Positions 9,242 through 22,080 of a stretch of DNA of 64,000 bases are shown here, piece after piece (position 1 is the first letter of the stretch; each line of letters opens with the position of its first letter). The translations under genes were made by a program, and so were the position numbers. The stretch spans positions 76,508,001 through 76,572,000 of the forward strand of contig JBITNC010000001.1 in assembly GCA_050084985.1 (NCBI GenBank), read 5' to 3'. This DNA comes from Nageia nagi (lineage: Eukaryota > Pinophyta). The notes under the pieces are model-generated. The model saw only the letters and a program-made list of their open reading frames with translations, did no database searches and was not told where the DNA came from.

Positions 9242-11009
9242 TTGTTTCTAGGGATGTCAAGTTCAAACTTCAAGTTCAATGAACTTCCTGAGGATACAAC
9301 CTCTTATGCTAAGGTATCTGATACAGATGATTCTTTGCCTACACCTAACTGGTTAGATGATCATGTAGGGAAGTCACCACAAGAGCAAAATTCTCCAGCT
9401 CAGAGAATTACAAGGAGTATGACCTTGAATAACTCTTTATTTGCCAAAATTGATAATATGAATGAGCTATCAACCTTCAAAGAAGCTTCCAAGCAAGAGT
9501 GTTGTATGGAAGCTATGAATGTTGAGTATGAGGCACTCATGAAAAATGAAACTTGGGATTTAGTTCCTTATCCCAATGAGAAAAATGTGATTGAAAATAA
9601 ATGGATATACAAGGTCAAGTACAATTCTGATGGAAAAATTGAAAAATACAAAGTAAGGTTAGTGACCAAAGGATTCGCTCAGAAATATAGTATTGATTAT
9701 GAGGAAACCTTTGCTCCTTTGGCCAAGATGCCTACTGTTAGAATAATCCTTGCTCTTTCTGCAGCTCAAGGATGGAAAGCTTTTCAACTTGATGTCAAGA
9801 GTGCATTTCTCAATGGTGACTTGGATGTAAAAATCTACATGAATCAACCAGAAGGATTTATTCTAGAAGGTAAGGAATCTCTTGTGTGTAAGCTAAAGAA
9901 GTATTTGTATGGACTTAAGCAAGCACCTAGAGTATGGTACAAGAAAATTTCAGGATTCTTTACAGATATTAGTTTTTCCAAGTGCTTCTCTGACTCAGAT
10001 CTCTATGTACTCAATCACATAAAAGACGTGATCTTAATTCTCCTTTATATGGATGATCTTCTCATAACAGGCAACAATATTGAAATCATCCAAAGTGCAT
10101 ATCCAAACTGAAGGCAACATTTGAAATGACTGATCTAGGTCTATTGCATAACTATCTTGGGATGCAAGTATACCAACACAAAGATTGTACTTATCTTAGT
10201 CAATCTAAGTATATATTAGACATCTTGCAAAAGTTTGGAATGGAGGAGTGTAAATATGCTGCAATACCTATTTCTCCTAGAATCATTGTATCTCTGAGCT
10301 TAGATTCTCAGTTGGCTGATGCTACAGCTTATAGGCAATTGATTGGTAGTCTTCTATATCTGACTATCTCTCGACCTGATATTGCCTTTGCAGTGAATCT
10401 GATGGCATGATTCATGCAAAAACCATATGTTGAACACCTCAATGCTATTAAGCAAATCTTGAGGTATGTCACAGGGACAAAGGATCTTGTCTTAAGTAGT
10501 CCAAAGTGCCCTCGATTGTTCTCTTAGGGTTCTCAGATTCTAATTATGGGGGAGATAGAGATGACAAAAAGTCAACCTCTGCATATGTGTTCAGCATTGG
10601 TTCAGGTGCTATCTCTTGGGCTTCCATGAAGCAACCTACTGTGAATCTTTCTACCATCGAAGCTGAATATTGAGCCATGTCTGTTGCTACCCAAGATGCT
10701 ATTTAGCTAAGGCATCTTCTGAACGAAATTGGGTATAAGCAAAATGGCCCATCTCTTATTTCGTCAGATAATCAATCGGCTATCTCTTTGGCTAAGAATC
10801 CTGTGTTCCATCAAAGAACCAAACATGTGGAAATCCAAGCCCATTTTATCAGGGAGAAGGTTCTAGATGACATCATACACTTGGAGTATTGTCCATCTAC
10901 TGAAAACTCTATTGATTTGTTCACCAAGCCCCTTCCTGAAGCTCAATTCAGCAAGCTTAGGGATTCTCTCAGGTTGGTGAAGTTGCCCTCAAGGGGGAGT
11001 GAAGTTTGA
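9242..11009 (+). pseudogene. Copia reverse transcriptase and RNase H of element 2, broken
   Basis: RT motifs are clear: WIYKVKYNSDG, ARLVAKGF-like [23 protein letters not shown] (first catalytic aspartate), LYGLKQAPR and YMDDLLITG (the catalytic pair, with M instead of the commoner V). A 2-nt loss near 10093 relative to the young copy shifts the frame after YMDD. TGA at 10408-10410 and further stops (for example a former tryptophan near 10705) break the rest. The end has TKHVEIQAHF and DLFTKPLPEAQF and stops at 11007-11009. No full product is possible. Confidence 0.93.
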
Positions 11010-11063
11010 ACTTTTGTTAGTGATGACAACTTCACCTCTAAGAGGCCTTTTTTGATTGTACAT

Positions 11064-11353
11064 TCTATACCTCCATGGTAAGTTTTCTCTACGTGACAAA
11101 CTTGTTGTACAATTATTGTTATAGAGTGTTGATTATTTTATACCTCCGTGGTAAGTTTGCTCTGCGTGACAAACTTGTTGTACATTTTATACCTCTGTGG
11201 TAAGTTTGCTCTACGTGAGAAACTTGTTGTACAATTTTTGAGCATATAATTAATATACCTCCATGGTAAGTTCACTCTATGTGAGGAACTTGTTGTATAT
11301 TCTATACCTTTGTGGTGAGTTTTCTCCACATGAGAAACTCATTGTACAATTTT
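11064..11353 (+). repeat. Tandem hairpin array in the 3' region of element 2
   Basis: Five units carry an inverted repeat. Four use aagttt/aaactt or, in one unit near 11265-11290, aagttc/gaactt. The last uses tgagttt/aaactca. Base pairing is kept although bases differ. The array lies directly after the pol stop. Confidence 0.82.
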
Positions 11354-11833
11354 TATGCTCTATTAAAAATCAACACATGTCTATATACAACAGGTGACTA
11401 TGAGTGATGGCTTGGCATCTCCATGATGACTTATAGTGCACCATTGATCAGTTATTTATAAGATGGCATTATTTGATTCTCTTATTTGAATATATGATGC
11501 ATCTAACTGATTTTGTTCATGAGTTGCTTGTAGCATGCAGGATCTTCTTCAAAAATGCAGGTTACTCACCTTGTGTAAGTAAGCTCATGGAGACTCACAT
11601 GTCAGCTTAAAGTTGATCAACTACTATGTATAGTGAAACTAGTTGTGGTTAATGATTGTATTGTAAACTATTTTTGTCAAATGGTAATGTAGTGAGTCTC
11701 ATACTAGTTCTCAAAAAGATTCTCAAATATGTAAATGTTCTCATCTCCACTTGTATCTCTATGGAGGAGAACTCTCTCTTACTCTCTCTCTTCTCTCTTC
11801 TACGCTCTATCCCAATATTGCATTAAGGGGGAG

Positions 11834-12314
11834 TGTTAGAATTTGTAATGAAATATTGTGAATATCTAAACTCCTTGTAAATTCAATTAATCACTTAAAG
11901 GATATGTAGATACCTTAAGGGATTAATTGAATTCTTTATTATGTAGACTTTGACTTTACCAAGTGGTTAGTTGGTAGGTTAAAGTTAGGTGATACATTTA
12001 TTGTAACCCTAACCTTACCATTGGGTTAAAGGGAGGTTAGGGAGGTGCTCTCAAGCTATAAATAGAGGGCCTCTCCTCTTGTAACATTATTAATTTTTTG
12101 GAGTAAGATTACTCTACTAGTTGTGTAGGAGAGGAAGAGAATAGTTGTAAGAGGGGCATACTTGAGAATTGAGATACTAGTTGTGGATGTACTCCCAAGG
12201 AGGGAGGAACCACATTACACTTGTGTTATCTTGTGTGAATGGTGTTATGTTGTATGATTGAGTTTCCTAGTCTTGGTCCTTGAGGATTTGTTTAGGTCTA
12301 GTCTAAATCCTTCA
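11834..12314 (+). repeat. 3' LTR of copia element 2
   Basis: The 481-bp LTR runs TGTTAGAATT to AATCCTTCA. The purine tract aagggggag at 11825-11833 precedes it and would prime plus-strand synthesis. The TATA box is at about 12056-12065. Confidence 0.95.
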
Positions 12315-12401
12315 ATAGGCTTATGTTGGATGCTTTCATATGCATGAAACCAACACTTATTCATCTATGGAGTATAAACATTTTTACATTAAGGGGGAGA
12401 T

Positions 12402-13967
12402 TGAAGGAATTTATTTCTTCAATAAATTGTAATATTTCAAATGTTTATTTGGAATAATTTTAACTTTGTAATTTGGTGAAAAAATATGATAGGGATGTTT
12501 ATCTTTTGCTTAGCAAGAAAACCTCCTCCATTTCAAATTACTAGTTTCCAAGATATTTATGTCTACGTATTGCTCCTTGTAGCTACTAATCAATGAAATT
12601 TACATCAGATAAGGCATATAGGTTTCTCTAGTATGGGTAATTATGGTGTGTCATTCCTTAGCCATTGCAACATTTTGTTTCCTAAAGTATGATTTTATAG
12701 TATTTTTTACTCATCCAATAACTCCATGCAAGAGTCTCCAATATGCCTCAGCTCATCTTGTGTATTATTTAGATCTATATATGGTTGATTTTTCTTCATT
12801 CATTATTGTCTTGAATAAAGAAAAGTACACTCAGTTAAGAGTTTTAGAAGCTTAATTATTTTCCTTATACATAAATAAACCTATGAGTGTTGATAGCACC
12901 ATTTAGTCCTGTGAAGACCATTGCACTTCATGTTGTGCATGGTAGTGATGGGTATCTTTGTGATACTGAACCACCATATTTTTATATATGAAGGTTTGAA
13001 GCATGTAATATTCCATTAGATGAAGTTTGTAACATGCATTTTAAGCAATACATAAAGTATTTGATTCATCTCATAGAATCTATTCATGGAATTTTTCATT
13101 CTTTGAGGTTGTGTGATGCATTTTCTATTTTCAGAGTTGTAATCTTGAGAAAACACTTATGGATATTCATAGAAGTGATCTTAATTTATCCCATAGTGAT
13201 ATTTAACTATTTAGGATCATTTTAACTATGTGTGTATTTATTTATTTCCCATTTTGAGCTATGGATTCAAAGTTATTCATGGTTATCCTAAACTACCTTT
13301 GTACATCATTAGTTTACTTCTGGATGATATATATTTTATTCTAGACCCCCCTTTCATATGATTCTTTTTATTTTGGATTTATTATTTTAATACCTTTCCA
13401 TCCATTTGTAACATGCCATACTTTATTGGTGGAACACACTTAGAAACTATAATCTTTGGATTTGCATTTTCACAATCTTGCTTTGGAGCTCTATGGAGTC
13501 TTTTTCTGTAGATCATTTTTTACCCTTCCATCCTTCTTGAGCATTTTTATGGGTCATAGTGCCATTGAGATCTGACTAATTTACAACCCTTCAAAATTGG
13601 CCCTATAAACCAATCATTTTTTTAGAATTTCCAACTTTCCTGTAATTCGATGAAGTTCAAGACACCCAAAATCCATAAAAGTGCATAAATATTTAATTTC
13701 CTCATAATCCAAAAATGTTATAATTGACTAGAAACTTGTTGACTTTGACATTATCAAAGTTTTCACTATTTTGGGCCCGAGAACATTATTTTTAATCTCA
13801 AGAACTTCAAACTTATATTTTGGGAGATCTAAAATTTTATTTTAGGTGTGTAAGTAAACATTGGAAAGGTAGTTTTATCCTTTATATAGCTATAAGGCTA
13901 AATTCATGTTTTTTTTAAAAATATTTTGTCTAAAATTTCCTAAAATTCCAAAGCCTCTATTTCTTCA
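12402..13967 (+). repeat. LTR-like unit of an unidentified element
   Basis: A purine tract (aagggggaga, 12391-12400) is followed by TGAAGGAATTTATTTCTTCA; the unit ends in TTTCTTCA, followed by attggtatcaaagc, a primer-site-like motif. That gives about 1.57 kb bounded by TG and CA. Internal-type sequence lies on both sides, as in tandem or nested elements. No second copy is in the window, so the boundaries are provisional. Short frames inside show no recognised domain. Confidence 0.45.
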
Positions 13968-14140
13968 ATTGGTATCAAAGCTTTGTGCTAGTGCTTATTA
14001 ACTGATGGTTGGCAAACCTTCAAAATATTCAATTGGTATTAGAGCATGGATCCTTGAGCCTCCAAATATTTAATTGGTATCATAGCATTGGGTTAGTGTT
14101 TATTAATTAGTGATTGTCAAACCTTAAAATTCTTCAATTT
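13968..14140 (+). repeat. Three primer-site-like motifs in tandem
   Basis: The motifs ttggtatcaaagc (13969), ttggtattagagc (14033) and ttggtatcatagc (14074) occur 64 and 41 bp apart, each following a cttca- or aaatatt-rich phrase. The set matches that at 2850-2985 in order and wording. Confidence 0.6.
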
Positions 14141-14269
14141 AGATCTTTTTTTATCTTATAAAATCCTTGCTAGGTATGGTTATTTTGCAAAATCATATAA
14201 TAATTGAACAAATCAAATCAATCACATCATATATAAATAGTTCTCTTTATAGGGCCTTACAAGTAGTGG

Positions 14270-14600
14270 AGCAGGCAATCTCCCCTTCTTAAAGGTGGAA
14301 CCTCCATGATAGGGATATCATGAGATTCCAAAATTAGGGGAAAATGCAGGCACCCTATGGTGGGGATTCCATGAGCACCCCATAGGGGTGAAACTATGAT
14401 AACTTTACTATAGGCATATCACAAGTATACCATAGCGAGGATGCTTCAATATCCCCTCCAAAGGTCATGAGGTCCATAGTGGAGATGCTTGAGTTCCCCT
14501 TTGAGGGCCATGAGCTCCCATTTAAGGGTTGCGATCTCCATGGTGGGGATGTTATGGTATCCCCTTTGGGGGCCTACCATCTCTAAAAAATATTTTCTTA
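14270..14600 (+). repeat. Imperfect ~60-bp repeats rich in ccatagtggggat and cccctttgaggg
   Basis: Variants of catggtggggatgttatggt alternate with tcccctttgagggccatgag-type phrases. No reading frame is supported. This is probably internal non-coding sequence of the adjoining retroelement remnant. Confidence 0.45.
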
Positions 14601-14759
14601 TGTAATGGGTGTATCTTGAGAACTAGTAGTTGAGTGGGGTTTAGATAATGAACAAAGGTGAAGGGTTTGAAACTCATGTCCTTATAATGGATCCAAATCT
14701 TTGGAGCAATAAATTTGTCTTAGAGGGGGTAAATTGTTTGATCATCTAAGATATCAAAT

Positions 14760-15423
14760 AAATGTATTATTATAACCAAAATAATAATAATTACGGTTAT
14801 TTACAAAATATTCAATTTAACTAATCAACTATAAAATAGCAAAAAATTGATGACATGAATGATGGCAATGATCTAATTTATCTTGACTTATCAAAATTAG
14901 ATTTACAAAAGATACAAACCTAAAATTTACTTGTGATAATGATTGAAGGTGATATTCAATCAAAAGAGGAAAAATAATGAGTTTGTTTGAAGAATGGAAC
15001 CATGAATCCAACCTCAATCTAGAATTAATGTTAGGGACCTAGTGACATTGCTCAGTTACCATTCCAAAATGTCATATCCTTTTGCTCGATGTGATCATCT
15101 CACCTTTGATGCATGGAATATTGTTCATGAATGGATGACATGTCATAGGAATGCAAACCTTAGAATTTAAAAAAATTTAAAAATAATAGGTAGCATTAAG
15201 AAACATCGATCAAGAATGACTTAAGTATATTGCCAACTATCAAGGATTTGGGGTTATGTCATGTCATGTCATCTCTTTGATCATGCACAACCTCTCCACC
15301 TTTATAGGTAATAGATCTAATTCTAAGGCTCCTCCTTATGCTTATTATGATTCCAAGCTGACTTGTTATCATAAAACATAAAGAGTATTTTAATTAAATT
15401 AAATTCTTTTTTAGGTGTTAACA
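14760..15423 (-). repeat. LTR (3' copy) of a minus-strand gypsy element; left edge uncertain
   Basis: On the minus strand the LTR starts TGTTAACACC at 15423, directly after a purine tract CAAAGTGGGGCATA (15437-15424). A TATA-like ctataaagg lies near 15300 on the minus strand. The same tract and TGTTAACAC start occur at 59002-59017, so the two are related. The left boundary was not found; 14760 is an estimate. Confidence 0.5.
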
Positions 15424-16329
15424 TATGCCCCACTTTGAATATGTTTTGATGCTTTTAGGACAAAAGATAATCAAGGCATAAATTTAAAGTATAACAAGAA
15501 AAGTAAGAAACTACTCCTTGAAAAGTTGTCTCATGGTGGAAGCTTTGTATCCTCTAATGTTTTCCTATATTATGCCCCCTCTTTAAATTGGTTGCGATAT
15601 TATAGGCCTCTTATCATAGGAGCAATCCAAGGCAAAGACAAAGGAACCTGAGAAGATCTTAAATAAGAAATATTTTTGCATAAGATATATCAAATACAGA
15701 TATTAAACATCATGGTATGGAAATTATGTAAGTGATAAGAAATCAAATATGTCCTTAGTGTCTTACCCACTAAGATTATATGAAGATGAATAAAAATTTG
15801 AAACTTATCATCTTGGTTTTCCAAGCCACTATCTTGCCATGGATTTTTTGATATGGATGACCCTTCCTTATAAAGGCATGAAATGATAAGGTTTACTCTT
15901 ACTTATAAAGGTGTCAAATTATAAGATTGACCAACTTGGTTTCCCAAGACAACATGATTCCATAGATTTATTGATAAGAGTGACCCTTTTTTACAAAGGC
16001 CTCATCAAATGATATGAATAATGATACAAAGGACAAGATTAATAAGCATCATTTATGATAAGAAACTTTTTACGAAAGAGAAATGAAAGTAAAGAATGAA
16101 TTATCATTTTCACTATTTTACCATGATTTTGAAAAATGATAAAATTTTGAACAGTTTTCACTATTTAAACCCAGCGGCATCACTAGGAACATAACAACAT
16201 CATTGGATTATTACCTTATTTTTCCTGAAGGGTTAGTGACCAAAGATTAAAAAATACATACTTTTAGGAAAACTATAAGATATTGAACTTTTTCAAATAC
16301 ATAACATTAATTGGATTATGTTCTACTTT
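15424..16329 (-). other. 3' untranslated region of the gypsy remnant with repeated phrases
   Basis: The phrase ttggttttccaagcc...gatgacccttccttataaaggc and variants recur two to three times between about 15810 and 16000. The segment lies between an integrase remnant and the purine tract, where a 3' untranslated region is expected. No gene is visible. Confidence 0.45.
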
Positions 16330-16520
16330 ACCTTAATTGTAGATAATTTGTATTTAGCTTTCTATAATTTACAATGACAATATAAGGATCTATCTAATTA
16401 GGTTTGAACTTATCTTTTTTTAAATTTTTTAAAACTTTAATATTGGCAAGATTTTCTTTTAGAACTAGGTCACCAACCTTGAAATATTTAGACTTGATCT
16501 TTTTGTTATAAACCTTTTAG
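16330..16520 (-). pseudogene. Ty3/gypsy integrase C-terminal remnant
   Basis: The minus-strand frame reads KSKYFKVGDLVLKENL, then KDKFKPN-stop-IDPYIVIVNYRK. This matches the C-terminal region of plant gypsy integrases, where FQVGDLVLR and GKLxPxWEGPYIV are typical. That region follows the catalytic core and helps bind DNA. Here one stop replaces the tryptophan, and no reverse transcriptase or catalytic core could be read upstream. Its position next to a purine tract and LTR on the same strand supports the call. Confidence 0.65.
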
Positions 16521-16540
16521 ATTCTAAAATGATATACACT

Positions 16541-19500
16541 AGATACTAAATGAATACATAATTAAATATATTTATATAGATATTTTTTAATGTATAGCAG
16601 TGCAATTCAGTACTCTTAATTTATTTATATGATTAGATGCAATGAATAATAACATGTGTTCGGTTTAGTATTTATTTCAGTCAATGAAATTGTATTGTAA
16701 CTGCCTACCTTATCAAATTTATTTCAGGTAATCCTTAATAGTTCAAATCCATTTGGTATAGTATGGGAAGCAACTGATCTTCAAAATAATCGCGACTTCA
16801 CTTGATGATTTAGATATGTAAAACAGGCTTATTTTTTCCAGTACCTCAACAACAGTAGCTGTAGCAATTCCATGAACTTCATGGTCTAATTAACATAATC
16901 TACTCAGAACATTAATTTGCTGCGAATTATGCCCCAATAAATTAGAGACCAAACGCCTCTCCACATAAATTTGGGATGTTATGGACTTTCTTTGGAAATT
17001 TGATGATAATGATTTCTTTTTGTTTGTCTTTGTTAAACTGCCTGCAACGAGATTAATGTTCCACCATGCCATGAGGTGGTTGTCCCCAAGTTGAACATGC
17101 TTTGCATTCTATATAGGCATTCAGATTTCATGTTATATTTAAACTTGATGTTGGTTATATTTATTATTTTTATTGTCATATATTTGTAGACGCCTGAAAT
17201 TGTTTGTCAGGTATGTGATATTTTTAAGATAAGTAGAAAATATTCAAATATGTTCTAAATGAACATTTTGTCATATTTAAATTTATTTTTTATCTGAATT
17301 TTTACTTGTTTTTATTTATTAAGTTTTATGAATTAAATTAAAGTATATATTTTAATGTATTAAGCAATTTAGTTTAGTAATCAATTCTTTTTGGCATAAG
17401 TGAATTTTAGATTTTTTCTTTTTCTTAATTAGATAAGAGGTAACACTTTTTTCAAATAAAATCTTACATAATTACTTATGAAAGTTTAGAGTAGGTATGG
17501 AATGAATGATACTAAATGGATATATAATTAGCTATTGCAATCAAGTGCATCGGGTACACCATAGAAAATTAATTGGTTTTTTTTTTTTTTTTTTTCCATA
17601 GATAATTTAAAATTAGTGTGAGAAATATTAATTTTTGTCAAATGTGAACATTGGAAACAGGTAGAGCATTCTACAATGTTTGAAATTTATATTATTGAAT
17701 ACAATTAAATTCAAGAAAATAATTTTTACCTTCTATTATTAATGTAATTAGTAATCAATATCCTTAGTGTCCATAATAGCAAGCCATTCCAATTGGAAAT
17801 CGTGCATCACTCCCCATTTTGTTTTTCACCTAAACTTGATTTATTGTAGGATGGAAATGTTGTGGAATTGATATAACCTTTCTTTCTTGTTTTATGTCAT
17901 GATTTTTGTAGTTATTTTTTTTAACTTACAAATTACAAGGCTTTCATGTTTATGTTTAATATTGTGTATGTTTAATTTATCATTTAAATCTAAAAATGAA
18001 AATATAAATAGCATTTATAAATAAAGTGATAATTAAATTAATTTTACATAATTCAATTTAATAATGATTATTATCTTACTTTTTATTTTCAATTGTTTTA
18101 CCACACTCAAACCTTAAGTGTATTAACCATAAAAAATAAAGCCAAACAAGTTCATTTGAAGGTTTGCTACTTTACTTCATTATAAGCTCACTAACTTCCA
18201 TTCGGTTTGCTTGAAGGTTTAACTCTTTACAACCCATTTTACAATCCTAAAAAATTCAATGTATTTTATTATTTTATGTTTATTGTAAAGTAGGTTTGTA
18301 TGGTGGAACATTGTGAATTTAAATGATTTTAGAGGAAAAAGATTTTGTGTGCACAAGCCAGGCATTACAAGAAAGCACCAACATTTAAATTGTAGCAACA
18401 ACACATACCTTTAGTGCTATAGCATGATGAAGCTCCCATAAATTGTTGAAAGATGAATAAAAAAGGATATATTCATTTCAATTTTATTAATGTATTTATA
18501 TGAATATATAATTTTAACTCTAATTTACTAATATAAATGATTTTTCACTTCAACTTTGAAAGTTTGTTATAAAATGATATAGATCCTACAACACTATGTA
18601 TTCTCGCATCCTATGTATCCTTGCACTCTATTTTTGCACCCAATGGATCCTTATACCCTACTTATCCTTGCACCCCACACATCCAATGCTTTGCTTTGGG
18701 AGCCTACACAAAATCCATAAAACTAATATAACTTTGGTGCTTACTACGTCTAATCATGATCACAAGTGACTAACAAAAGAAAGTCAATTCTAATAAAAAA
18801 ATCTTAAATTAAATTAAATTGTTTAATAAATTAAATTTAATCAAATTTTGTAATTTATAAAAATCTTAATAGTTATTTTCAAATACGTTTATGTAAAAAT
18901 ATACAACTTAATTATTTTAGATTTTTTTAACATAAATCATGAACACATTTACCAATAAACTTCCAATATATTAATAATGAAAATTTTGATTCCCAAAATC
19001 AATGACTTTTAAAACCAACATAATATAAAAAAATTGTTTTAGCGTAACATTTATTTGTAAACAATTTTAAGTTGTAATTATGTTAAATGTTGTTGTATAT
19101 AAAAACATAATTTTGAAACATTTTTGTAGAGATATAGATAGAAATTTTATATCATGCACATCCAAAGAGGAAATGAATAAAAAGCAATGAAACCATAAAT
19201 CTCTACTTTTGTCTTCTCAACTATAGCACAAAATTGATTCTAATAAAAACTTGTAATCCATATATAAACTTAATAGTGATTTTAAATTTCCTTAAAGTGA
19301 TTATAGTGTATGTATATATACAAATACAATAAGATGATCTAAAGCACAATATAAAATAATTATATCTTTCTTAAAGTGATTTTGTCAATAAGAAAATTTA
19401 CAATAACACATATTTCTTGTTCTCATAAGGTCATCAGGTTAACATTTGATGCCTTAGCTATGCTATTGCCTAAAATAAAATTTACTTCACTGAAGGCTAT

Positions 19501-21168
19501 ATCATGGTCTTTTCTTCTTCCAGATTTTTACCTTTAAAGAAATCCTAACATTGGACTCGAAAGATTCATTTTCACTCAAAAGCTTAACTAACTAAAAATC
19601 TTCCATTAATAACTTCTTACACTCTGAAATATGTCTAGTGTGCTTATCTATTAAAACTTTATGTTTTGGATATGGTATGAAGTTGAAGTTTTGTATGTTG
19701 AAAAATTACTTAATTATTGTTTTACATGTTTTTTTTAGCATTTTTAATTTACTCAACACAAATAATATTTTCTTTTGTATAGTGACTCTGATTACTCACT
19801 TTTTGTTATAATGTTTTCTAAACCTTAGATTAAGTCTTGATGGGATCTTGTTCAAGTAAATAAGAAGGTTGAGTGAGCACTAAAGCAACATATACCTACT
19901 AAATGCAAGTAAGATATCAATATTTAATATTAAAAATCTTGAGATGAAATGAATTTTGAATAAAAAGTGGTAAAAAAGATAAATCTCATTGATGTGGTTT
20001 TATCTTTGCACTTGGAGAAAATGAGTGTCTTTTCTAAGAATTATAAGCACATGGGTTGTTGTCAATTTTATTAGGCCTTCTATGAAGATCTATATCAAGG
20101 AACTTGCAATTACAATTCAAGAACATGCTATCTCTCCCTATTTTCCATGGTAATAGAGTAGAAGAGGAGCAAAGTTACCCTATTTAGTTAGTAGTTATAG
20201 CTACATCTATATGACTAAAAGTGAAAATAATTATTCTTAAAGGGAACTTTGAAAGGAATGAATATGAGGATTGACATGAAGAAGAATTTGATAACCATGT
20301 TGTGTGAGAGAGGGAGGAGAAATGTCGACTTCTCAATGGGGAGCTAGTAATAAACTTGAAAGAAGTTGTTGGTATTATGGGAGAATTGAGTTTTACTGAT
20401 AATTCTATATGATAAGGAGCAAAAAATTCAAGCTTGGTGCTAAAATAAATGGGCAATGTTCCAATGGGATTAGGATTAGAGAAGTCAAGATAGATTCCTT
20501 CATTGTTAAGGATTATCATGGAGAATGTAAGTTTTATCATTTTCTACATTAAAGATGTTCTCTATAGGATCCAATATCTATTTAGTTGGGTAACTGTAAT
20601 GAATGTAATTTTCTTAGTTATGCCCTCTCAATTTATTTTTCAATCTTGGATTATTATTTACAACCTTTGACAATATTAATGTAAAAAAATTAGAAAACCC
20701 CATGAAGACGTAATTATGATAGAAAACACACATATTATAGGTTAATATACAAACAAGTCAGCATAGGTCATATAAAATGAAAGATAAGAATATAAAATAA
20801 TGGATAATATTAATCATTTAGGTTCCTCATGGAGTCATTATTTTATGAAAATTCAATTATTACAACATAAAAAACATAAGGACTCTAAAGTTGTAGTCAT
20901 CATCCAAGAATTTTTTTTTGACAACAAAATATTATTTTCTTATTTTTTCTTTCATTTACTCAAAATGCATAGCTAGGTCACTTATTAATTTATCTATGCA
21001 AAATATAATCAAAATACTTAGTAGAATATCTTCTCCTAATAACTAAATGTTGTTGTCCATCAAGAGAACCACTAGTTCCAACTTCAGCAAGCAAGAAAGT
21101 CATCACATGCTCTGGTTTTCTATGCATCATCCATATCAATAAAAGAAAATTAAGAAACATATTAATAT
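16541..21168. other. AT-rich stretch without recognised genes
   Basis: About 4.6 kb are AT-rich with scattered stops in all frames, a poly-T run near 17578-17596, and short repeats such as ccttgcaccc/ccttataccc at 18600-18680. A short phrase near 16757-16810 could be a kinase-like exon remnant (see findings). The minus-strand 118-codon frame at 20184-20540 matches nothing recognised. I see no RNA gene. Confidence 0.6.
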
Positions 21169-21906
21169 TATAGACATCTAAAAATGATTTATTATTTATT
21201 TAATAAATTATATTTAGACTTATTAAATAATTAAATGAAAATAATACATAAATAAAGATAAATTATTACTAGAATGCAATACCATGTGCTAGGGCTAATG
21301 CAATATCATTTACCATGGTTTATATTTTAAATTATCTTGAATATAGGAAAGATTATTGTTATTGCTATATGTCAAATTTCACTCCTTTTTATCTCCTTGT
21401 AGGTTATAAATATGGGAGGTGAAGGTTGACATCCTTATCAGATCTCTCTGATAGATGGTTGTCCTAAACATCAAACTTATGGTATCTTTTGATGTCACCT
21501 ATCTTAAGAAATTTGTTACACTCTCTGATCTTTGTTATCTCTCTTTTGTGTGTAATGCAAAACATGAAGATCCATGCAGTAAATGATGTACCATTCATAT
21601 GCTACTAACGATGTGTGCCTTCTAGATTAGAAGGTCTATATTTTGGGGAATGAATCATGGTTTCTTTCTAACAAATATTCATTACAAGCTCATTTGAAGT
21701 CTAATCACAATCATTTAAAGATATATTATTTTTTGCTTTGAGGATTGCATACATAATTGTCTACTTGCCTACTTCATGTTAGCTTTATATGTTTCATGCA
21801 CATTTATTATAATATGATATAGAGCATATTATTGTATAATCATTATATTCAATATAATTTATTTATTTGTATATTTATTCATTAATTACACATTTTTGGG
21901 TCTACA
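21169..21906 (+). repeat. 5' LTR of the gypsy-like element
   Basis: The 738-bp LTR starts TATAGACATC (a mutated TGTAGATGCC) and ends GGGTCTACA. It aligns along its length with 56844-57577. The TATA-like ttataaatatggg near 21406 could be the promoter. The sequence after it, agtgaacccaatattc, occupies the primer-site position, but I cannot name the tRNA. Confidence 0.8.
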
Positions 21907-22080
21907 TTTTAGTGAACCCAATATTCTTGTACACTTAGGTCTCAACCTAGAGCATCCTTTCTAAAAAGTCATGAAGCTCTTCAAATAATAGATAGAGAAA
22001 ATGATTAAACTAGCATTTGTTCTACCTATGTTTCAAAAATGGATTGACATGTAGAGCAACCTAAATTTTCTAGGGGAAAG

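Larger units (their letters stand above)
3466..12314 (+). mobile_element. Copia element 2, full-length but inactive
   Basis: This is a complete Ty1/copia retrotransposon: 5' LTR, primer site, leader of 3.1 kb, gag-protease-integrase-RT-RNase H, 3' hairpin array, purine tract and 3' LTR. The bases before it are gtagg (3461-3465) and after it atagg (12315-12319), a target duplication with one change. By eye the LTRs differ at roughly 15-20 of about 483 positions, so the insertion is not recent. The reading frame has several stops and frameshifts. Confidence 0.93.

Noticed and set aside
20184-20540. Minus-strand frame of 118 codons
   Set aside because: It is rich in Ser, Phe and Ile with no motif I recognise, and no neighbouring gene signals. 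It was not called as a gene.
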